DNA from: Geosiphon pyriformis | Taxonomy: Eukaryota; Glomeromycota; Glomeromycetes; Archaeosporales; Geosiphonaceae | Reading direction: 5' to 3' | Assembly (NCBI GenBank): GCA_016748015.1 | Contig: JAAOMT010000479.1 | Span: 660,888 to 724,887 of the forward strand | DNA: 64,000 nt | Shown: positions 22,611-33,172 of the stretch, one piece after another | Layout of the letters: each line of letters opens with the position of its first letter | Position numbering within the stretch: the first letter of the stretch is position 1 | Translations under genes and position numbers: made by a program | The notes under the pieces: generated by a model | Database searches by the model: none | What the model was told of the DNA's origin: nothing | The model's input: the letters and a program-made list of their open reading frames with translations, nothing else

Positions 22611-24040
22611 ATGAATATACAAAAATACCAACAACTTCAACATTATATAAATACCCAATTGTTTAAGGAGAAATTATCTCAAAAGGAACAAAACAACATA
22701 AAACAACAATCAAAATATTTTATCAATCATCAAAATATACTTTACCAGAAAAACAGAAGAACTCCAGACCAGCCAACAAGAATAATTACAGAACCAGAAA
22801 AAGAGACAATATTGTTCAATATGCATTTAGATTCAACAGCAGGACATTTTCATAAAAAAACAACCATAGAAAGAACTAAAAAAAGATACTATTGGCCATC
22901 AATGTATCCAGACATCATCCAATATGTTCAAAATTGTGATGCTTGTCAGAGAAGAGGAGGAACAAAACCCAGTAAACTATTAAGACCAATCAAAATAGGA
23001 CAACCATTTGATCACATTGGAATTGACTTAGTATAACCATTAATAATCACCAACAGAGGCAACAGATATATTGCAGTAGCCATAGACTATCTCATTAAAT
23101 GGCCAGAAGCAAAAGCCATTCAAAAAGCAGATGCAGAATCCGTTGCCAAATTTGTTCATTAAGATCTGATCTGTCAACATGGATGTCCAAAAGAATTATT
23201 ATCAGATCAAAGAACTCACTTTGAAAATAGAACATTAGCAGAATTAAGCCAAAGATTTGGAATAAAAAGACCATTATCATCACCATACCATTTACAAACA
23301 AATGGGTTAGTGGAAAGATTTAACAAAACATTGTGTAAAACAATAGCCAAAATTAGCCAAGAAAACCAGGATAAATGGGATTTGTTTATACCATCTGTAT
23401 TATTTGCTTATTGGACAATAAAACAAGATATTACACAAGCAACATCATTTGAATTGGTATATGATAGAACAGCAACATTACCAGTTGAGATAGAGGTCAA
23501 TACATATCTAATTGAACCAATAACAGAAGATAATTTCCAAGAAACATTGTTGAAAAGAACATATAACTTAATAGAAACACTAGAAAACAGATGACAAAAA
23601 GCAGCTAATAATATCCAATAGTTACAAGAAAGCAAAAAAAACAACACAATAACCAACTATCAGATAAATCAGTTGAATTTAAGATTGGAGACAAAGTACT
23701 ATTACATTATATCAAAGCAGAAAAACAATGAAATAGAAAATTTGACTCCAAATAGGACAGACCATTTCACATAGAAAAAATTCTAGGAAATAGAGCTTAT
23801 AAATTAAGATAAGACAACAAAATTTTAGCCAAAGCAGCACATAGTAATCGACTGAAACCATATCATTAGATAGTATCATCATCCACCAATAACATTCCAC
23901 AACTGAGAGTACAAAGAATATTAGTTCAATCAGATAAGATTTCACAAGATCTGGAACCAATCATAGTTATTGAACCAATTATGTCAAATTGAACAACCAA
24001 AAGTATATAAAGACACAGTATATGTGACAAAAGCAACTAA
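22611..24040 (+). pseudogene. G3 integrase
   Basis: Zinc-binding HHCC domain 22800-22975 (HLDSTAGHFH…CDACQRRGG). Catalytic core with all three acidic codons retained: Asp 23025-23027 (GIDLV), Asp 23205-23207 (LSDQ), Glu 23313-23315 (LVERFN). Stops interrupt the core (TAA after GIDLV, TAA in VH*DL). TGA at 23592-23594 ends the long frame after LIETLENR, before the C-terminal GPF/Y-like domain (RPFHIEKILGNRAYKLR, Gly of GPF lost). The same TGA is present in G4 and G5. Confidence 0.9.
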
Positions 24041-24045
24041 GAAAA

Positions 24046-24681
24046 ATGGAAATACCAGATCATATTCACATTATAGCTCAACAATTGTTTTAGGCCTTAA
24101 GTCAACAACAGTTAGACATAGAAATTGTTATTAACAACCAAATAATTTGCTATTAAAACACCCAAAGAAAGACAAAGAAGACACTATATCAGCAGCCACC
24201 AAAGAATAATAAAAACTAGACAGATAACTTAATAGAAAAAGTAAAGAACACTTTTGGGAAAATACCTATTATGGCACCAACAAAAGAGCTTACAAAAAAA
24301 AATTGGAAGCAATGAACAGAACAACTTCCAATATCATATTGCTACTACCAGTTAGGTCAAAAGTTGAATATTCAGGAGTTGTATATCGACAAATCTAAGA
24401 AAATATTCAACCAAAACATAATACAGCAAATTGAAGAATTTATTGGAAAAAAAACAAATTTAATACTACATGTTAAAACAATGTACCAATTACACAACAT
24501 ATTTTGGAACTATCCAGAAATACTGTTACACTCAGACATGGAGACCATAACCATTAATTAATGGGGAAGAATGAACAATACACAAGTAGAAGACATAAAA
24601 AACAGAGTTGAACAAACAATACTTGAAAAAGAAGTATTAGAATTAATTCAAAATGAAGATTTTGACAGAGCTTAATATTAA
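24046..24681 (+). pseudogene. ORF3 of G3: unassigned protein in env position
   Basis: A 636-nt frame from ATG 24046 (MEIPDHIHIIAQQLF) to TAA 24679-24681, between integrase and the polypurine tract. About 211 aa, predicted mostly helical, with no signal peptide and no hydrophobic membrane segment. Key text: YCYYQLGQKLNIQELYIDKS and QQIEEFIGKKTN. Six in-frame stops (including TAG at Q16, TAA after IICY, TAG in NN-N*TDN, TAA in RA*Y) disrupt it. G4 and G5 have the same frame at exactly 636 nt, and B has a homologue. I do not recognise the family. Function unknown. Confidence 0.7.
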
Positions 24682-24695
24682 AAAAGAAAGAATAA
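24682..24695 (+). other. Polypurine tract of G3
   Basis: AAAAGAAAGAATAA immediately before the 3' LTR. The 14-nt tract at the same place reads AAAGGAGGGGATAA in G5 and AAAAGAGAAAATAA in G4, so G to A decay is visible. It is the expected plus-strand primer. Confidence 0.7.
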
Positions 24696-25527
24696 TATTA
24701 CTTATAAAAAGAAAAACAAATATAAAAAAATAGTAAACCAATAAGAGAGTAGTAGTTAGCACATGAGCACATTGCTCAGCAATATAGAGCAATGTCAAAA
24801 ATTATGGCACATGGCTCAGCAATAGGGAGCAATATCAGAAATTATGGCACATTGCTCAGCAATATGAGCATTGCTTGGGAAATTATAACACATCACTCGA
24901 GAATGTGAGCAATCTCATAGAATCCAAATTATGTATATATAGTGGTAGCATTAAAAGAAAAAAAGAGAGACCTCTCAGTTTAGATTTTATCTAAGCAATC
25001 TTTCAATTCACAAATATCAATAAATAATTATTCACTATTTCAATCCACTTTTCACTATCAACACTTTATGTTGATAGTAATTGATACTTAACCATGTTAG
25101 AACAATAGCTTTTGATTATGGCTATTGATGAGATACTAACTTGCAATTGCTTTTGTTTATTTCTTTATTTTCTTTTATTTTCTTTTATTTCTTTTTGTTA
25201 TTTTTTTGGGAATTTACTAAATTGATTAAGGATTAAGCACTGAGATACAGACATCATAGGAACTGGTAAAAGACCTGTGAAACAAAGGTAGAACACTCAT
25301 AGATTTGAGGATAACTTACCAGGAAAATTACCAGCCACTATGCTGAGAAAAAAATTTGACAAAACTGCAGTTTTGGAAAGCTATGGATAAAACCATCAAT
25401 TAAATCTCTGTCCATTATACAAAGAACTCTACAACAAAACCTTCAGATATCAACTCCAGAATACCAACCAAGCACCAAGTTACAGATTTGTTATTTGATT
25501 TGAGACTCCAAATAATCATCTATAACA
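24696..25527 (+). repeat. G3 3' LTR
   Basis: TATTACTTATAAAAA…CTATAACA, 832 bp, co-linear with 15466-16297. Hairpin at 25054-25078 has loop CTTTA, where the 5' LTR has TGAAG at the same offset. Followed by ATAG. Confidence 0.95.
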
Positions 25528-25726
25528 ATAGAGAGATGTCATATTGCTAATTTGATAAAAGACAAGAATTTTAAGATAGTTTGGTCAAAAAGAGACATTC
25601 AAGTATTGTTGATAATAAGTATGCTAATAAACTGGCTGGAGCCACTGCTTGTTTTTCTTTGGTTCTTTTTATTGGGTTATTGAAAAAGCATTTGGTTACA
25701 AATAGCTTGTTTGTTTCTGGTAATAC
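25528..25726 (+). pseudogene. LINE L1 RNase H, last part
   Basis: Starts at the ATAG duplication and continues RNase H: IERCHIANLIKDKNFKIVW, then in a shifted frame (from 25581) KRHSSIVDNKYANKLAGATA, the HSxVxxNxxA(D/N)xLA end of the domain, and a few residues beyond. Cut at about 25727 by the G5 fragment. Confidence 0.8.
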
Positions 25727-25800
25727 TTACTATTCTTTTATTGGTCTACTATTTTCCTATATCTGTTTTTCTTTTTATGAATAACATTATCCCCTCCTTT

Positions 25801-26436
25801 TTAATATTGAGCTTTATCGAAATCTTTGTTTTAAATTAATTCTAATACTTCTTTTTCAAGTATTGTTTGTATGACTCTGTTTTTTATGTCTTTTATTTGT
25901 GTATTGTTTATTCTTCTCCATTGGTTAATGGTTATAGTCTCCATGTCTGAGTGTAATAGTATTTCTGGATAGTTCCAAAATATGTTGTGTAATCAGTACA
26001 TTGTTTTAACATGTAGTGTTAAATTTGTTTTCTTTCCGATAAATTCTTCAATTTGCTGTATTAAGTCTTGATTGAATATTTTCTTGGATTTGTCGATATA
26101 CAATTCCTGAATATTCAACTTTTGATCTAACTGGTAGTAACAATATGATATTGAAAGTTGTTCTGTCCATTGCTTCCAATTTTTTTTTGTAAGCTCTTTT
26201 GTTGATGTCATAATAGGTATTTTTCCAAAAGTGTTCTTCATTTTTTCTATTAAGTTATCTGTCTAGTTTTTATCATTCTTTGGTGGTTGTTGATATGGTG
26301 TCTTCTTTGTCTTTCTTTGGGTGTTTTAATAGCAAATTATTTGGTTGTTAATAATAATTTCTATGTCTAACTGTTATTGACTTAAGGCCTAGAACAATTG
26401 TTGAGCTATAATGTGAATATGATCTGGTATTTTCAT
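25801..26436 (-). pseudogene. ORF3 of G5
   Basis: Exactly 636 nt from ATG (complement of 26434-26436) to TAA (complement of 25801-25803). Best preserved middle part, 25993-26241: NTFGKIPIMTSTKELTKKNW, SISYCYYQLDQKLNIQELY, LIQQIEEFIGKKTN. Shares the stops after IICY, at N*TDN and at LF*ALSQQ with G3. No indels relative to G3. Unassigned protein. Confidence 0.7.
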
Positions 26437-26439
26437 TTT

Positions 26440-27393
26440 TTTTAGTTGCTTTTGTCACATGTACTGTGTTTTTATATACTTTTGGTTGTTTAATTTGATG
26501 TGTTTGGTTCAATAACTATAATTGGTTTCAGATTTCGTGAAATCTTATCTGATTGAACTAGTATTTTTTGTACTCCCAGTTGTGGAATGTTATTGGTGGA
26601 TGATGATACTATCTGGTAATATGGTTTCAGTCAATCACCATGTGCTGCTTTGGCTAAAATTTTGTTGTCTCATCTTAATTTATAAGTTCTATTTCCTAAA
26701 ATTTTTTCTATGTGAAATGGTCTGTTCCATTTGGGGTCAAATTTTCCACTTTATTGTTTTTTTGCTTTGGTACAATATAATAGTACTTTGTCTCCAATTT
26801 TGAATTCAACTGGTTTATCTGATAGTTGGTTATTGTGTTGTTTTTTTTGCTTTTTTTGTGACTATTGGATGTTATTAGCTGCTTTTTGTCATTTGTTTTC
26901 TAGTGTTTCCATTAAGTCATATGTTCTTCTTAACAATGTTTCTTGGAAATTATATTCTGTTATTGGTTTAGTTGGATATATATTAATCTCTATCTCAACT
27001 GGTAATATTGCTGTTTTACCATATACCAATTCAAATAATGTTGCTTGTGTGGTATCTTGCTTTATTGTCCAATAAGCAAATAATACAGATGGTATAAACA
27101 AATCCCATTTGTTCTGGTTTTCTTGGCTAATTTTGGCTATTGCTTTACACAGTGTTCTGTTGAACTTTTCCACTAACCCATTTGTTTGTGGATGGTTTGG
27201 TGATAATAGTGGTCTTTTTATTCCAAATCTTTGACTTAATTCTGCTAATGTTCTATTTACAAAGTGAGTTCTTTGATCTGATAATAATTCTTTTGGACAT
27301 CTGTGTCGACAAATCAGATCTTGATAAATGAATTTAGCAACAGATTCTGCATCTGCTCTTTGAATGGCTTTTGCTTCTGGCCATTTAATGAGA
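26440..27393 (-). pseudogene. Integrase of G5, partial
   Basis: C-terminal GPF/Y-like part 26440-26840, then TGA at the complement of 26889-26891 and the core frame 26889-27173 (MEKFNRTLCKAIAKISQ…WDLFIPSVLFAYWTIKQDTTQAT). Catalytic Glu region partly kept (LVEKFN). The Asp2 region near 27270-27300 reads ELLSDQRTHF, so that Asp is kept. Truncated at 27393 before the first Asp. Confidence 0.8.
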
Positions 27394-28957
27394 TAGTAAA
27401 ATCTTTTAGGAAGTATAGTATTGTGTTTGTAAATCAGTTTCTAGATTATCATGGCATGTGTTTCACATAGAACACTTTTTGCAGATAGAAGAAGCTGGAC
27501 CCTAGAGATTCAATTCCTATCTGGTTTGTTTTTTTGGTTAAGTTTGTTGGTAAAAGTGGTTTGTTATGTAATAGATTGTTGATTTTTCAGTTTATCTCTG
27601 CAGATCTTTTTTGTAACTTTGGCTATATTTACGAGTGTTTGCTGGTTTTTGGGCTGGATTCTGTGAGTGTCTACATGAATGACTCTATCAAAGATTTGAG
27701 ATTAGTTGGTGCTTGTAGAAGTGCTGTTGCTTATTTTCTGAATGTAAATGTTAGTGTAGGAATTAGAATAAGTGGATTGCTTTCTTTGACTTTGGTGAAA
27801 CTGCAGACTATTACTCTTGCTTTGAAATATATGTCTATTTCTAGATTAGTTGTCTTGTTTATAAACAGTCAAGTTTTGTTGAACATGTGCTGCTTCTACA
27901 GTAGCATGTCTGGTTTTGATTTTTATGATAAATGCTGAATTGAAAAGAAACATATTTGTAAGTTATTTCAAGAAAAAATCTGTTAGTTATATGGAATAAA
28001 GTCAAGAATTATTCTGGCAATATTGAAAATGAGCATGCTAATTTTTATGCCAATGTCACAATTAATTTTAAGTCCTCTCTGCCTCTTATAATTCCATATT
28101 GTTTTTTTAATGTTGAAGATAGGCCTGTTTTTGAAAATGCTTGTTACTTTGCTAAAATTTATTTAATGCAATTAATTTTGTCAAATAGAAAGCCAGATGT
28201 ATTGGCAGTGCTGTAAATACAAATTTCTGTGGTGATTTTGATATGGCTAGAACTTTTAGTGTTTGGCACTCAGATAGCAAGATACAGTCTGGTTACAGCA
28301 GCTCAGTATTAGTAATACTTTAGTCATATTTTATGAAGGCACTGCACTATTGTTTGCCAGTGGCTGAAAAAAAAAAAGTATAATCCGAGATATCCAAGTA
28401 TTGCTTATATTAAATGTGAGTTGGTAGAAAACTCTGATCACATATTCATTTGTGCTTATGACAGCAGTATTAGAAAAGGGATATTATCAAACACAGCTCT
28501 GGAATAGAATGTGTTATTAGATAATTTTGCTAAAAAAAGTGTAGTTTTTTGGTCTTTAGGTAAGACTGTTTTATTTATTGATTTGTATATGGCATTGGCT
28601 AAGAGATTTGTTTTGAGAAAATAGGTGTCTAACATGATATACTGTTTGGATACTGATTCTGAAAATGGTACAATAATTGTTAAGTTAGTCTATTGTCTTG
28701 TTAAGAATTACAGATTTTTTATTTGACTGTCTACAGCCAAGTTAAAATCCTACTATAAAAAGCATAATTTTTTGCCATGTGACAGATTTCTTGCTCCCTT
28801 AATGTCTGAATTGTTATTCTTGTGGTCTCTTCAGATAATTTATGGTTTTGGTATTAAGTTAGATATTTATATCTGCTTTGGCTTGTATTTTTGTTTGTCC
28901 AAATTGGACTTTGGTTTTTTAAATAATATTCCTATAGTAAGTGGTTTAAGTGTGTAG
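27394..28957 (+). pseudogene. LINE L2: RNase H and C-terminus
   Basis: 5'-truncated LINE, different copy from L1. Starts in the pre-RNase H region (FVNQFLDYHG), then KKLDPRDSIPIWF, the RNase H core (YMNDSIKDL, AVAYFLNVNV, VKLQTITLAL, LFINSQVLL), and a C-terminal region with a decayed Cys/His motif (YIKCELVENSDHIFIC) and the end of the ORF at about 28772-28957. Active-site Asp and Glu positions are Asn or Lys. Confidence 0.75.
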
Positions 28958-29083
28958 TGCTGTCTTAATTAGTTTAAGTGGCTGGTTATGTATAAAAAAA
29001 GCATGAACCACACTTAATTTAGGATCTGTTTTGATTTTATATACTTAGATAGTGATTGGGCTGTATTTATAAAACTTTAATAA
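28958..29083 (+). repeat. LINE 3' tail of L2
   Basis: Contains CTGGTTATGTATAAAAAAAG, GCATGAACCACACTTAATTT and TAGATAGTGATTGGGCTG before AACTTTAATAAA. The same tail follows L5 and L6 and, on the minus strand, L3 and L4. It is presumably the 3' UTR recognised by the LINE RT. Confidence 0.75.
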
Positions 29084-29084
29084 A

Positions 29085-29112
<28 letters not shown>
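29084..29112. repeat. (AT)n microsatellite after LINE tail
   Basis: About 13 AT units directly after the L2 3' tail, where a poly(A) or short-repeat tail is expected for a LINE insertion. Confidence 0.9.
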
Positions 29113-29115
<3 letters not shown>

Positions 29116-29414
29116 ATTTATTATAACTAATTAAATAAGATAATTTTAATTAAGATATATTTATTTAAAAAAAAAACTTTTTTATACAATTTATTATTAT
29201 ATTGTTTTAAATTTTTTTTTTGCTAATATTTTAACAAATTAAATATTTTGTTAAATTACAAATTATTTTAATAAACTATTAAATATTTTAGTAAATTTCT
29301 AAATATTGTAATAAATTTTTAAATACTATATAATTTAGAATAATTTATAATTTGATTATTATATTTAATAATACTTGTATATTATACAAATTAGCTTATT
29401 AAATAGAATTATAT
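29113..29414. other. AT-rich spacer
   Basis: About 300 bp of A/T-rich sequence with TTAAATATT-like words. No coding or regulatory signal seen. Confidence 0.6.
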
Positions 29415-29436
29415 TGCTTTTTGTCTCCTTAATTTT

Positions 29437-29844
29437 ATAATCACGACCAGAACAAAGAGTAAAAAAGCTGCACCTAATATTTTTTCTGAGATATCTAATA
29501 AAATTTCAACCAGAAAAGCTCTTTCTGTGGTAGAAACAACTAGGCAAAACGTTTTAGAAGCCTTCCTTTTACTTAATAATTGTAAAAAGCTGTCTTTGGT
29601 AGTTACTAAAACAATTTCCTTATCTTTGGCTGGTTTTTTTTCAGTTAAAGTTCTTTTAAAGAGACACACTTGGGTTAATTTCAGTGTTGCCTTTATCTCT
29701 ACTAAAAGCCCAAGAGTGTTTAATAATAGACCAGTTAACAAGCTGGTATTTTTTCTATAGCTTTAATATCTGGTGCTGCTAGCATTTTTTTTTCAAAAAA
29801 AATGGTCAAAAAAACCAAAAGTTCAGAAAAATGAGGGCAGTTAC
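29437..29844 (+). pseudogene. L5 ORF1a, first part
   Basis: Matches the start of L6 ORF1a. The start codon is ATA here (ATG in L6 at 39774), a G to A change. Text: NKISTRKALSVVETTRQNVL, LAGFFSVKVLLKRHTWVN, SPRVFNNRPVNKLVF. Stop near 29758. The frame continues to the solo LTR insertion after GGGCAGTTAC. Confidence 0.75.
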
Positions 29845-30732
29845 TGTTACTTATAAAAAAAAACAGATATAGAAAATAGTAGACCAATAAAAAAGTAGTA
29901 GTTAGCATGTGAACACATTGCTCAGCAATGTAGAGCAATGTCAGAAATTACAACACATTGCTTAGCAATATAGAATAATATTAGAAAATTAGAGCACATT
30001 GCTTAGCAATATGAGTATTGCTCAAAAAATCATAGCACATTATTTGAGAATGTGAGCAATCTTGTAGAACATAAATTTATGTATATATAGCAGTAGTATT
30101 AGAAGCTAGAAAATTAGTCAATTAAGCTTAAAGTCAAGAAAACTAAGAGTCAGTAGGACTTTCAGAGTTAATTAGACTCACAAGTCATAATTATTAAATA
30201 CTCTTCCTTCAAAAGATAGAATACTATAACTTGAAGTGAAATCACTTCCATATTAATGAAATTAGCCATTATCTTTAAATCTATGTTATTATTCACTACT
30301 TAACCTGCTGGCACAATAGCTCTTAATTACAGCTATTAACAAGACACTTATTTCTTATTTTATTTTCTTTATTTCTTTATTTTCTTTTATTTTCTTTTGT
30401 TATTCACTAAATTGATTAAAAAGATTAAGCACCAAGTTACTGATGTCAGGATATAGCACTGGTAAAAGACCCAGAAATAAGGATAGACACTCTATAGAAG
30501 GATAGCTTACCAGAAGATTGCCGGCCACCATGCTAAGAAAAAAATTAACAGAATTATGATTCCGGGAGACTACAAATAAAACAACCTATGAATCTCTGTC
30601 TATTATACAAAGAGCTCAACCAAAATCTTCAGACAAACAACACCTTCAGATATTCCCAAACATTTATATTAATTGAGCACCAAGTTATGGATTTGTTATT
30701 TGCTTTGAAATCCCAAATAATCATCTATAATA
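29845..30732 (+). repeat. Solo A-type LTR in L5
   Basis: TGTTACTTATAAAAA…CTATAATA, 888 bp, flanked by TTAC (29841-29844 and 30733-30736). L6 shows the empty site as GGCAGTCACTTGTTTC near 40172-40187. Carries the ATTGCTCAGCAAT repeat (29919) and the TATATATAG box near 30081, but the loop-hairpin is lost. Confidence 0.9.
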
Positions 30733-30736
30733 TTAC

Positions 30737-32453
30737 TTGTTTCTGCTATTGTTATACTGAACTCTTTTATAGTTTCCAATAAGATCTTAAATGAGATTTT
30801 TATAGTATTATCCAGCATGTTATCCAAGATAGACCAAGATTAACCACTGGTTGTGTTGCCAAATATGGAGTCTTCTAGTAGATTCTTAACAGTTTTAGAA
30901 GCAAAGCAATTATCTCCTATGGTATTACCTGTTTCTGAGAACTGAACTGACCAAATAGAAACTAAATTATTTCTCTTCTGGTTTCTGGTGCTGCTGCTGA
31001 TAGTGTTTGAGAAACTATTACTAGTCATCAAAAATTTGCTGGGTGGATGGCCATCACTCTAGTGCCTAGTGCTATTTTTAAGATCAAATTGGCTTATGTT
31101 AAGGCTGTTTTTTAGTCTATACATGGTTTTTTGAATGCAAAATTTGTTTTTAAAGACAATGTGAGACTCTTTTGTGTGAAGTTTGCTTTTCTAAGTTCTT
31201 TGGATGCTGTATTTTTGGTTGAGCTTATAAACTCTGTTTGTTTTGCCTCTCTTAAAATTGCCAAGTCTTTGGTGGTTCCTGAATCTAGTTTTTTTCCTGC
31301 TGCTATTGCACTGTATGATGTGCTTTTGGGTGTGTCTGCTGTTAATATTAAGTCAGCTCTTGGTGTTTTTGGTAAAATTTCTCATGTCATGCTGAAACCT
31401 GTTAGTATTTGGCAATATGTAATTGTTTACTTTAAAAAATTGAATGCTTCTGCTTCTGCTCTCACCCACTAGTCAATTTTGGTGGACAAAAATAGTGTTT
31501 GTATTCTTCTCCTTATTAATTAAAATAAGACAATTTTGTTTTGTAATTGGTTTAAGGCCAAGTTAATCAATCTCTCTTCTGACTATACTGCCTTTGAGAT
31601 TAGTAATATAATCTTCCAGGTTGGTGGCCAGACTTGTTTTATTCCTTGTTTGCCTGATTTTGGTCGTTATTTCTGGTTTGCTCTGATTATGTTTGGTTTC
31701 TAAGCTGATTTGAACTCTGCAGTTGTCAAAACTGATATCTTAAGAAAATGCCATATTTGATGAGAAACTCCTGGTTGTCAATACTGCTTTAGGTATCAAG
31801 AAGTGGGCCATTTGGCTGTTAACTGCAAAGTTTCTCTGTCTCCCCCTCTTAAGGCTCTCAAGATATTTAAAACATATTTTGTGAATAGTGTTTCTTATGC
31901 AAAAGCTTCTGCTTTCTTGAATTTTTCTGAGTTTTTTCTTCTGGTAGCTTCTATTTCTCTTTTTATGATTGTTAGTAATTCCTTGGTGTCTTCTCAGTTG
32001 GCTTCTTTGGAGTCTGATTTGGTCAAGCTTTCTGCTTTGGTTAAATCTATTGTTAAACCAGTTGGTTTCTTGGTCAAATTGTTCAAACAATTTATTAATG
32101 AGAATTTGGTCTCAAGCAGTAAACTTGGTCTTAAGGTCAATGAAGTTATGATACATTTGGGTTCTTTTAGTAAAATTATTGATAAGTTGGAAAGAAAAAT
32201 GGTTTTTTTAAAAAAAAAGTGCTGCATAAAGGATATTAATATGTCTGGTAATTCAGAGCACCCAGTTGGCTTAGATGATGAAGTGTTTTCTAACTTGATG
32301 TCTCTTTGAGAACATGAATCTATTAATGTTAAAGCTAATGTCTTGAAAACAGCCAAATGGCTGGTTGGATTGGTTCCTTGCAGTGCAATTTTGTTTCTTG
32401 TCATTCAAAAAATGTTGTCTTTGGATAAGTTTTTTTTTAGTGCATCAACATAG
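30737..32453 (+). pseudogene. L5 ORF1a, second part
   Basis: Continues after the LTR. Open stretches 31131-31472 (LVELINSVCFASLKIAKSLV, KPVSIWQYVIVYFKKLNASA) and 31803-32309 (C-terminal region ESDLVKLSALVKSIVKPVGF, GSFSKIIDKLERKMVFLKKK, a likely coiled coil). The zinc knuckle near 31776-31826 reads CFRYQEVGHLAVNC with the second Cys changed to Tyr. TAG in AVF*S is shared with L6. Ends at TAG 32451-32453. Confidence 0.75.
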
Positions 32454-32590
32454 TATAGTTTGAACTGGCTTGAGTAGCTGGTTACATGTAGAAAATGTGT
32501 GAGTTACATCTAATTTAAGACTCTATGTAGTTATATTGTATTAGATAGTAATTAGGTTTTGTTTATTAAACTTTAATAAAAAAAAATTAG
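32454..32590 (+). repeat. LINE-type 3' tail of L5
   Basis: GCTGGTTACATGTAGAAAAT, then TTAGATAGTAATTAGGTTTTG and CTTTAATA with an A-run. Same tail as L2 and L6, placed right after ORF1a. Confidence 0.75.
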
Positions 32591-33049
32591 CTTATTAATT
32601 TAATAGTAATATTTAATAATTTAACTAAATAATAAGTAATAAATTAAAATAATATTTTAAATAATAATAAACACCATAAAAATAATTTTATATTAATTAA
32701 TAATAATACCAATAAAGTGGCAATTTTAACATAAAATATTAAATTAATAAAATAAAAAACAAATAACTTAAAAATTATTAACAACTTAAAAACTAGTTTT
32801 AATAATAATAAATAAAAAACTTAATAATTAAAAATTATTTGTTTTAAATTTTAATACTTAAAACAATACTAATATTTAAAATTTTTTATTAAATATAATA
32901 TTTTCTTAATAAATTAATATTAATAATAACTGTATTTAAATTTGTTTAAACCAAAAAATAATAATTACATATTTTAAATATTAATTGGATTTAATAATAT
33001 AAAAATAAAACAAGTTTGATTATTTTTTTTATTAATTATTTTACAAGTG
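32591..33049. other. AT-rich spacer
   Basis: AT-rich sequence with many AATAATTTAA-type words. No feature supported. Confidence 0.6.
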
Positions 33050-33172
33050 TAATTTAATCACTACTTAAAATCATAAAACTATACAAAATCTTATATTAAG
33101 TATGGTTTATGGTTTTTTTATACATGACCAGTTATTTGGGCCAATTAAAGAAATATTATTCACTTAAACTAC

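Larger units (their letters stand above)
15466..25527 (+). mobile_element. Gypsy element G3 (family A), near full length
   Basis: 10,062 bp with LTRs of exactly 832 bp at both ends, a PBS, a polypurine tract and ATAG duplicated on both sides (15462-15465, 25528-25531). Domain order: gag, CCHC, protease, Cys-rich, dUTPase, linker, RT, RNase H, integrase, ORF3. The LTRs differ at many sites, mostly transitions, so the insertion is not recent. Reading frames are broken by stops at Gln/Trp/Arg codons and by a few single-base indels. It is the best reference for family A in this window. Confidence 0.95.
561..25726 (+). mobile_element. LINE L1, split by two gypsy insertions
   Basis: Non-LTR retrotransposon remnant in three pieces: ORF1b (to 2026), RT through start of RNase H (13319-15465) and the end of RNase H (25528-25726). 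G1 separates pieces one and two; G3 separates two and three. Removing G3 with one ATAG copy restores a continuous RNase H reading (…NYC, one stop, IERCHIANLI…), so the second split is a clean insertion. Across G1 the LINE is not continuous, because the endonuclease and RT N-terminus are missing. Pieces one and two may therefore be one internally deleted LINE or two LINEs. The 3' end is lost at the junction with G5. Confidence 0.75.
25727..27393 (-). mobile_element. Truncated gypsy G5 (family A)
   Basis: Minus-strand 3' end of an A-family element: only ~60 bp of the LTR start (to 25786), the polypurine tract (25787-25800), ORF3 and the C-terminal two thirds of integrase. Both outer ends are abrupt, without LTR termini or duplication, and the flanking LINE pieces are different parts of the ORF. 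This is a rearranged fragment, not a simple insertion. Confidence 0.8.
29415..32590 (+). mobile_element. ORF1a-only LINE-like unit L5
   Basis: Starts at the TTTTTGT…TTAATTTTAT leader shared with L6, encodes a single ORF1a protein, and ends with the common LINE 3' tail and an A-run (CTTTAATAAAAAAAAA). No EN or RT lies between. Split by a solo A LTR at 29845-30732 with TTAC duplicated. L6 provides the uninterrupted paralogue. Confidence 0.75.
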
